A DNA stretch of 64,000 nucleotides from assembly GCA_039806955.1 (NCBI GenBank), contig JBDHQI010000001.1, positions 124,001-188,000 on the forward strand. The letters run 5' to 3'. A program made the position numbers and the translations under genes. How positions within the stretch are numbered: the stretch's first letter is position 1; each line of letters opens with the position of its first letter. Shown in pieces: positions 58,564-64,000 of this stretch. Origin of the DNA: JADLHS01 sp039806955. Its GTDB lineage: Bacteria > Verrucomicrobiota > Verrucomicrobiia > Limisphaerales > JADLHS01. The notes beneath the pieces were generated by a model. The model saw only the letters and a list, made by a program, of their open reading frames with translations, ran no database searches and was not told the DNA's origin.

Positions 58564-59892
58564 TCATTGCGTAACGGCTGGCCCTCGAAATTGTGTTAGC
58601 AAAACAAGAGCCTGCTTGTTTACGTCATTTGCAGACCTCTTGATCGTCGCGTCAAAAAGTTTGCTTACTGGGCCAGGAGGCAATTCCAAATCGGTCAACC
58701 CAAGGGCAAAAATCAAATCGAGCCAGCGGGAAGTTGGTTTGCTTTCCGTGAGCTTCGACAGAATCTCCTGCTCACCGGAAAACACTTTTGAAAAGTATCG
58801 TTCCCACCGATCACGACTCACATTCTTCATCTCACGTTCAGCAACCGATGCCGCATCCCAAGAGTGCCCGTAATAATTGCCAAGATAGACACAAAGATAA
58901 GCTCTCAAGCACTCCGCCAATGCTGGAACAGGAATGCTGCTTCCCATCGAAGCCAAGTGCTTTGTTGGTTCGGGTTCTGCGGCGTAATTCCCAAAACTGT
59001 GATGTGCGCTCAACACAGCTTGGGCAGCGCGCTTGAAGCTGTTAGACCTGAGATTTTCAGGCACGAAGTCAAAACCCTTAACGCGCAACAACGCCTTGCG
59101 AACGCCGGACACAGCCTGTGGACGATTGCCGACGTTTGATAGCTCGGCGAAAGTCGTGCCAACAGACCAGCGGTCGTCATCCGTCAACTTCGGCCACATG
59201 CCCGGCAGGAATGAGTTCAGATTTGCCAAGCCGTGTTCAAGTCGCGCTCCTTCTTCAGTTTTTGCCGCAGCCAAGAGAACTCGCAACGCCGTTCGGATAA
59301 AAAAGAGGGGAGAATCTAGCAACTGGAGAATCCCAACGTCATCGTTTGCGAACGTTTCAGACAACAAGCGATCCCGAAACCGTGTAAAGTCTATCGCAGT
59401 TGTGCTTTCGTCAGAGCCAAAGATGTATTGCACGCAAGCGCGGGCAACGTTTCCCGCCTCTACTAAAGACATTTCTTCGCTCGCCTGCTCACTGTCGAAG
59501 TGGGAAACGGTTTCAAACCCTTGGCGAAGCCGCATCGCGCCAGTTGAATCAACAAAACCTAGTGCTTCCGCCAGATAAATTGTGTCGTGATCTGTAAGGA
59601 CCGATTCGACTGAAGACTCCTCAGTGATGTCCTCACGATTCAACATCTCACCCAAGAACTTCATTCCAAGAGATGCAAGTCTGGCCCGCAGACGCGACAT
59701 TGAACGACGCCACAGGTGTCCAGCACCCATTCCAAAATCACCCCGCTCAAATGCATTTACCAATGCGCGTTTGTCGGCGGGACGAAGGGCAACAGCATAC
59801 TTCTCAACGATGACAGCAGGTTGCGCGGCTTCCTTCGGAATTACCGTCGGTTTGGCGCTTTGCCACGGGATGATTGCGTTATTTGGCGGCAT
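58564..59892 (-). CDS. Unrecognised 442-residue protein of the methylase cassette
   Basis: I do not recognise a family. It is soluble and mainly alpha-helical by composition. Notable stretches: ALVNAFERGDFGMGAGHLWR then RSMSRLRARLASLGMKFLGE near the N-terminus, LLDSPLFFIRTALRVLLAA in the middle, and LAECLRAYLCVYLGNYYGHS toward the end. No ATPase, nuclease or HTH motif is evident. The start at 59892 overlaps the upstream DAC-like gene by 14 bp, and the next frame follows after one base. This tight coupling suggests that it works with the methylase and nuclease, perhaps as a regulator or scaffold. Confidence 0.75.
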   Translation of the reverse strand: MPPNNAIIPWQSAKPTVIPKEAAQPAVIVEKYAVALRPADKRALVNAFERGDFGMGAGHLWRRSMSRLRARLASLGMKFLGEMLNREDITEESSVESVLTDHDTIYLAEALGFVDSTGAMRLRQGFETVSHFDSEQASEEMSLVEAGNVARACVQYIFGSDESTTAIDFTRFRDRLLSETFANDDVGILQLLDSPLFFIRTALRVLLAAAKTEEGARLEHGLANLNSFLPGMWPKLTDDDRWSVGTTFAELSNVGNRPQAVSGVRKALLRVKGFDFVPENLRSNSFKRAAQAVLSAHHSFGNYAAEPEPTKHLASMGSSIPVPALAECLRAYLCVYLGNYYGHSWDAASVAEREMKNVSRDRWERYFSKVFSGEQEILSKLTESKPTSRWLDLIFALGLTDLELPPGPVSKLFDATIKRSANDVNKQALVLLTQFRGPAVTQ

Positions 59893-60964
59893 GAGCGAAC
59901 TCCTCATACTTGGTTAAACCATCTTGTGAGCACATAAACACACCCTTAAAAAAGGCGTGCTCTTTCAGCGAAAGAAACGCTCGCGTCCTCGCGCCACCTG
60001 CCGTGCCGGAGCTTTTTGAAGCTGGAATATGAACATTATAGCCCAGCAGCTTGCCATCTACGGAGAACACCGTCATTAAATCTGTCTCAACCATGCGCCG
60101 GGCCAGGCTGATTCGAGCTCGCAGGGTGCTATCACTCTCTAAAGTTGCTGGAACGTTTGCTTCATCAATTCGTGGCGCGGCTAAATCAATCGCCGGATCA
60201 AGCCATGCACCGTCGGGAAAAGCGATCTTACAAGCCGCGATGTTTTCCGGTGTTGATTCAAGAATTGACGCGATTAGACCGTGCCCTTCACGGCATGCTT
60301 GCTGGATCAATCGTTGTATGACTCTCTCTGTGTTGATTCGCGTAGCCTCGTCGCTTTTCTGCGCGACCTGTCGGGAAAAGGCGAGAATGTCCTCGGCTGC
60401 TTTGAGTAATTCATCGCTCAAAGTAAGTGATACGACCCGCTGGCCTTTTATGGTTCGAAGCAATACCGCGCGTGAACCGTGCCGACGCAGAAACAGGATT
60501 GGGAATTCGCATCCTCCCGCAAAGCAATCGAACACCGACTCGTAAAGTGACGGCGCATCTGCACGAACATTCGTTGAGGCGATTCCATATCGTAGCTTAT
60601 CGGCAGCGACCTCCAACACAACAACCCACGGTTCGACTGCAACCGGTGCGCATCTCTTGATCGAACGTCGAAAGCGACCAGGGCGTTCGGACGACTCACC
60701 ACAAATGACCAATTGCACAGGATGTATCGGCTTCAGGCATTCAGAGAGCGACGTAGTGAGCAGAATGTCTGGGTATAGCGATCTTCCTTCCTCCCGGCAG
60801 TCTTCGATCATGCGCAGAACTTCAACCAATTCTTCGCGATCAAGGACTGAATTCTTGAAGCCAGCCTCGAAAAGAACTGTTCCGGCAAGGTCGTGAATGG
60901 ACTCGGCGATTGAGCGAACCGCAGCCGGTTCATTCATCAAAGCTTCATTCGCGCCCTTTTTCAT
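59879..60964 (-). CDS. Protein with a DisA/DAC-like sensor domain, first gene of the methylase cassette
   Basis: 361 residues from the ATG at 60964 (a later ATG at 60937 is possible). The C-terminal third resembles diadenylate-cyclase-fold sensor domains (DACN* families). LMTVFSVDGKLLGYNVHIP corresponds to the DGA...LG strand pair, SGTAGGARTRAFLSL to the G-A-R-H-R-A loop, and FMCSQDGLTKYEEF to the final V-S-x-D-G strand. The DGA and RHR signatures of active cyclases are not intact, so ligand sensing is more likely than synthesis. The N-terminal two thirds is unfamiliar. As the first gene of the cassette it may sense a nucleotide and control the others. Confidence 0.5.
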   Translation of the reverse strand: MKKGANEALMNEPAAVRSIAESIHDLAGTVLFEAGFKNSVLDREELVEVLRMIEDCREEGRSLYPDILLTTSLSECLKPIHPVQLVICGESSERPGRFRRSIKRCAPVAVEPWVVVLEVAADKLRYGIASTNVRADAPSLYESVFDCFAGGCEFPILFLRRHGSRAVLLRTIKGQRVVSLTLSDELLKAAEDILAFSRQVAQKSDEATRINTERVIQRLIQQACREGHGLIASILESTPENIAACKIAFPDGAWLDPAIDLAAPRIDEANVPATLESDSTLRARISLARRMVETDLMTVFSVDGKLLGYNVHIPASKSSGTAGGARTRAFLSLKEHAFFKGVFMCSQDGLTKYEEFAHAAK

Positions 60965-60983
60965 ATGACGAATACTATCCGTT

Positions 60984-61118
60984 TCACGCTTTCGCGTAAA
61001 CCTCTGCGCCCTTCTCCACAAACTCCTTGGACTTCTCTTCCATGCCTTTCTTCAGCGATTCTTCCTCGCTCACGCCTTGTTCGGCGGCGTATTTGCGGAC
61101 GTCTTCGGTGATCTTCAT
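60984..61118 (-). pseudogene. thiC: 3' remnant of thiC (phosphomethylpyrimidine synthase)
   Basis: The minus strand reads MKITEDVRKYAAEQGVSEEE, then SLKKGMEEKSKEFVEKGAEV and YAKA-stop. This is the C-terminal tail of ThiC, just after its Fe-S cysteine motif (CSMKIT in intact proteins; here CVMKIT). The remaining roughly 550 residues are absent upstream. The piece lies 20 bp from the start of the DAC-like gene, at the edge of the cassette. Confidence 0.75.
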
Positions 61119-61330
61119 CACGCAAGCTGGACGCGATACTGAGTGCATGTCACGATTTCGGGTCCAGGCAATGTTGCTTTCATAGCCGGGAAATTATCAC
61201 GTTCCAGGCTTTGGCGAAATCTCGTTTCTTTTGCGGCGAACTTCCATGCGCAGGCAGCATAACCAAAAGACAGGCTCAGGCCAAGAACTTGGCATTAGCC
61301 GAAATCGGGCGGAACTCCTATCGTGTTCGC

Positions 61331-62047
61331 ATGAAAGCAACATTGAATGCAGTGACCATCAGACGGGCCAGCGAGCGCGGCCGTGCCGACCATGGCTGGC
61401 TGGATTCGCATCACACGTTCTCCTTCACGGACTACTACGACCCGGCGCACATGGGCTTCCGCTCGTTGCGGGTCATCAACGATGATCGCATCGCGCCGGG
61501 ACATGGTTTCGGCACGCATCCGCACCGCGACATGGAGATTTTCAGCTACGTGCTGGAAGGGGCGTTGCAGCACAAGGACAGCATGGGCAACGGCCGTGTG
61601 CTCAAGCCGGGGCAGATTCAACTGATGAGCGCCGGTCGCGGCGTCACGCACAGCGAGTTCAATCCCAGCCCCAGCGAGCCGATGCGGCTGCTGCAAATCT
61701 GGATTCAACCCCGGCAGCGCGGCCTCACGCCGAGCTACACCGAGTGGCATCCACAACCGGGCCATGCAGACGAGCCGAAGGTGCTGGTCATCTCGCCGGA
61801 CGGACGCGACGGATCGGCAACGATTCATCAGGACGCGGAAGTCTATCGCATCCGCCTCCAGCCCGGCCAGACGGTGACGCACGAACTCAAAGCGGGTCGC
61901 GGCGCGTGGCTGCAAATCGCCGAAGGCGCTTTGACGCTCAACGGCGTTGCGTTGGCGACCGGCGACGGTGCGAGCACGGAAGAACCCGGAACACTCAAAC
62001 TCACCGCATCCAAGGCAACTGAGGCGTTGTTGTTTGACCTCGCCTGA
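61331..62047 (+). CDS. Pirin-family cupin protein (YhaK-like)
   Basis: 238 residues from the ATG at 61331. Pirin signatures: GWLDSHHTFSFTDYYDPAHM, FRSLRVINDDRIAPGHGF, the metal site GTHPHRDMEIFSYVLEGALQ and SAGRGVTHSEFNPS. The second half is the degenerate cupin (KVLVISPDGRDGSATIHQDA). Some members have quercetin dioxygenase activity or respond to redox state. The YcaC-like hydrolase follows by 52 bp. An upstream in-frame region is open but not conserved. In many genomes this pair lies divergent from a LysR regulator. Confidence 0.92.
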   Translation: MKATLNAVTIRRASERGRADHGWLDSHHTFSFTDYYDPAHMGFRSLRVINDDRIAPGHGFGTHPHRDMEIFSYVLEGALQHKDSMGNGRVLKPGQIQLMSAGRGVTHSEFNPSPSEPMRLLQIWIQPRQRGLTPSYTEWHPQPGHADEPKVLVISPDGRDGSATIHQDAEVYRIRLQPGQTVTHELKAGRGAWLQIAEGALTLNGVALATGDGASTEEPGTLKLTASKATEALLFDLA

Positions 62048-62099
62048 ACCCATTCCCCGTAAACACGAACTAACACACAACAAACGAAAAGACAAAACC

Positions 62100-62732
62100 A
62101 TGAGTGCATTCAAATACAACCGCTTGGACAAAAACAATGTCGCTGTGTTGCTGGTGGATCATCAGACCGGCCTGACCAATCTCGTCCAGGATTTTTCGCC
62201 GGACGATTTCAAGAACAACGTCCTGGCGCTGGCTGACTCGGCCAAATACTTCAAGTTGCCGACGGTCCTTACCACGAGTTTCGAGGACGGTCCGAATGGT
62301 CCGCTCGTGCCGGAATTGAAGGCGCTGTTTCCCGACGCGCCCTACATTGCGCGCCCCGGCAATATCAACGCCTGGGACAACCCGGACTTTGTGAAGGCGG
62401 TCAAGGCGACGGGGAAGAAGCAACTGCTCGTCGCGGGCATCGTCACCGAGGTGTGCGTGGCGTTTCCGGTGCTGTCGGCGCTGGAGGAAGGTTACGAGGT
62501 GTTCGTCGTCACGGACGCCTCGGGCACGTTCAACAAGACCACGCGCGACGCGGCATGGTTTCGGATGCAGCAGGCGGGCGCGCAGTTGATGACATGGTTC
62601 GGCGTCGCCTGCGAACTGCACCGCGACTGGCGCAACGATATCGAGGGTTTGGGCGCGCTGTTCTCCAATCACCTGCCGAACTACCGCTGCCTCATCAACA
62701 GCTACCTGTCCGCCAGCGCCAGGAAGAAGTAA
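62100..62732 (+). CDS. Isochorismatase-family hydrolase (YcaC-like)
   Basis: 210 residues. Conserved features: AVLLVDHQTGLTNLVQDFSP with the catalytic Asp, PTVLTTSFEDGPNGPL, and the nucleophile Cys in VAGIVTEVCVAFPVLSALE. The end resembles YcaC proteins (QLMTWFGVACELHRDWRN). The start ATG at 62100 follows an A-rich leader (ACGAAAAGACAAAACC). Second gene of a rightward pair with pirin. The native substrate of YcaC-like enzymes is unknown. Confidence 0.92.
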   Translation: MSAFKYNRLDKNNVAVLLVDHQTGLTNLVQDFSPDDFKNNVLALADSAKYFKLPTVLTTSFEDGPNGPLVPELKALFPDAPYIARPGNINAWDNPDFVKAVKATGKKQLLVAGIVTEVCVAFPVLSALEEGYEVFVVTDASGTFNKTTRDAAWFRMQQAGAQLMTWFGVACELHRDWRNDIEGLGALFSNHLPNYRCLINSYLSASARKK

Positions 62733-62839
62733 TCTTGCGCGCCAGAGTGCCAATGCGACCACCATTGCCGGCAGCTCTCGGCAAAATCCCGGCAAGTTCA
62801 TTCATCATTAACTCGTTGCTGGTCAGGTTGCATTGCCTT

Positions 62840-63583
62840 TCAAGAACTCTGTGTCTGGACCGCGTACCGCAACCACACGGCCCCGCCATCCAGCACGCGG
62901 TGACTGGCGAGCGTGATTGAAGTGACCTTCGCGTCCCGGCGACCGTCCGCTGCGCCCGACTGAAAAATGCTCGGCGCTCCTTCGCTGCCGTCCACAGCGG
63001 GAAAGAGAATCAGGCTGATCTCATCCACGAGCCCTTCGCGCAGGAAGGTGCCGTTGGTGATGCCGCCGCCCTGGAGGGCGAGCCGCTTCACCCCGAGTTC
63101 GCGCGTGAGCGTGTCCAAGGCCAGCGGGAGGTCGAGGTTCGTTTTCCCGGCAAACAGATACGAAACGCCGTCTGCGCGAAGGCCCGCCAGGTGCGCATCC
63201 GTCACTTGTTCGGTCAGAACGACCACGATGTGATCGCCCTCTACGTCCGATCGTCCCCAGGCGATTTTCCCCTGGGGATCGAGCACGACGCCGTATGCCT
63301 TCGTATCTTGCCGGGCGAACCACGCCTCGCGCGGAAATGTCGCTCCCGATTGAGCCGGGTAACTTGTCCCCTCAACCGCATACTCCTGGCCGGTGGTGCG
63401 GCCGACGATCCAGGCATCCACCGCGAGTTCCTGGAAGACGCGCTCGAACAGTCCGTCCGCGACCACACCCTCTGGACGCCAGCGGTCCAGCAGGGTGCGG
63501 CCGTCGAGACTCGAAGCCATGTGGCAGATGACGTGTGGTTTCATGGGATTCAATGCGATCTCGGGACTGGTTTGCGTCGCCAT
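62840..63583 (-). CDS. RibD C-terminal / dihydrofolate-reductase-fold protein
   Basis: 247 residues with the RibD_C fold: HVICHMASSLDGRTLLDRW at the start, VDAWIVGRTTGQEY, VLTEQVTDAHLAGL, KRLALQGGGITNGTFLREG (NADPH-binding GGG loop) and DEISLILFPAVDG. Probably an NADPH-dependent reductase, though not the riboflavin enzyme itself. GAGGA lies 11 bases before the ATG at 63583. A later ATG at 63544 is possible. It follows the aldo/keto reductase at the right edge by 14 bp, so they form one leftward unit. Confidence 0.85.
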   Translation of the reverse strand: MATQTSPEIALNPMKPHVICHMASSLDGRTLLDRWRPEGVVADGLFERVFQELAVDAWIVGRTTGQEYAVEGTSYPAQSGATFPREAWFARQDTKAYGVVLDPQGKIAWGRSDVEGDHIVVVLTEQVTDAHLAGLRADGVSYLFAGKTNLDLPLALDTLTRELGVKRLALQGGGITNGTFLREGLVDEISLILFPAVDGSEGAPSIFQSGAADGRRDAKVTSITLASHRVLDGGAVWLRYAVQTQSS

Positions 63584-63597
63584 GGTGGCCGGTTTCC

Positions 63598-64000
63598 TCA
63601 GTCATCAATCGTGATCCGGTACGAGTTCCGGTCGAAGGTTTCCGGATTGCCGCCGGCGCGAACACCGGTGTCCAGCGCATCAATCGCCGCGATCTCGTCG
63701 GGCGCGAGCGCGAAATCGAAGACGTTGAAATTCTCGGCGATGCGTTCCGGGCGCACCGACTTGGGGATCGCCGAGAAACCGTGTGCGAGATGCCAGCGGA
63801 TCACGACCTGTGCGGGTGTCTTGCCGTATTTCCGGGCGAGTCCGGTAATCAGCGGGTGCGTCAGCGGACTGTCGGCTCCGCCGGTGACGGCGTTCTTGTT
63901 GCGCAGGTAGGTGCCGCCAATGGGCGACCACGATTGGGTGACGATGCCGTGACGCTGGTTCGCCTCGCGCACGGCCCGCCCGGTAAAGTAGGGGTTCAGC
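63598..64000 (-). CDS. Aldo/keto reductase, N-terminus beyond window
   Basis: Only the C-terminal 133 residues are in view: LNPYFTGRAVREANQRHGIV, TQSWSPIGGTYL, LARKYGKTPAQVVIRWHLAH and the NADPH loop IPKSVRPERIAENFNVFDF. AKR5-type, very close to the gene at 32619-33521. The frame is open at 64000, so the catalytic Asp, Tyr, Lys and His lie outside. It probably heads a leftward unit with the RibD-like gene. Confidence 0.9.
   Translation of the reverse strand, partial: LNPYFTGRAVREANQRHGIVTQSWSPIGGTYLRNKNAVTGGADSPLTHPLITGLARKYGKTPAQVVIRWHLAHGFSAIPKSVRPERIAENFNVFDFALAPDEIAAIDALDTGVRAGGNPETFDRNSYRITIDD

Noticed and set aside
59879..60964. Active diadenylate cyclase (DisA)
   Set aside because: The DGA and RHR catalytic signatures are not intact. 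Only the fold-like pattern is present, so a sensor role is the more cautious reading.

Overview
The window reads as chromosomal DNA of a Verrucomicrobiota-like bacterium, probably of the Pedosphaera/Limisphaerales type. This is inferred from the moderately high GC content, a protein ending in a PEP-CTERM sorting signal, an enlarged signal peptidase I, a Rho factor with an Ala/Lys-rich N-terminal extension, AddAB-type recombination proteins, and many short palindromic intergenic repeats. No rRNA is present, so the placement is not proven.

Layout. 1-3.9 kb: a subtilisin-like exported protease cut by the window edge, a repeat-bearing gap, a complete IS5-family element, and a VapBC pair whose toxin has an N-terminal frameshift. 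3.9-24.1 kb: mostly housekeeping. It holds addA/addB, rpoN, an LptF/G permease, tRNA-Pro(GGG), lepA, lepB, a Ski2-like helicase, a one-reading-frame fusion of low-molecular-weight phosphatase, RpiB-like domain and serine hydroxymethyltransferase, and rho. 24.3-33.5 kb: a frameshifted DMT permease, repeat-rich spacers, a PEP-CTERM protein, the overlapping run pta / BioD-DRTGG / hisC / argA, and two aldo/keto reductases.

33.9-43.7 kb is a heavily remodelled type I restriction-modification operon, transcribed leftward: hsdM, a shortened rhuM, hsdS, a 42-codon ORF, a deleted AlbA_2-type gene, an HTH antitoxin plus PIN toxin, and hsdR. The first five reading frames are chained by ATGA overlaps. 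HsdM carries an in-frame GIY-YIG domain bounded by inverted repeats, small in-frame palindromes sit in hsdM and hsdR, and the first 48 bp of hsdR are duplicated on the far side of the PIN/antitoxin pair.

44.2-54.7 kb: an exported beta-helix protein, then a six-gene leftward run under an AraC-type regulator (cupin-CMD protein, carboxylesterase, Tat-exported aldo/keto reductase, two alpha/beta hydrolases) and an MFS exporter. A 36-bp tandem operator-like element lies at exactly the same distance from a start codon at 33.5 kb and at 54.7 kb, which suggests a shared regulator.

54.8-64 kb: a frameshifted LysR gene and, 5.6 kb away, a rightward pirin/YcaC pair followed by a leftward RibD-like reductase and an aldo/keto reductase. 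Between LysR and pirin lies a compact leftward cassette with a protein showing a DisA/DAC-like sensor domain, a 442-residue protein I do not recognise, a 33-codon relic of a second methylase, a DNA methyltransferase and a probable PD-(D/E)xK nuclease. I consider this cassette the best candidate for an undescribed restriction or defence system. A 3' relic of thiC lies beside it.
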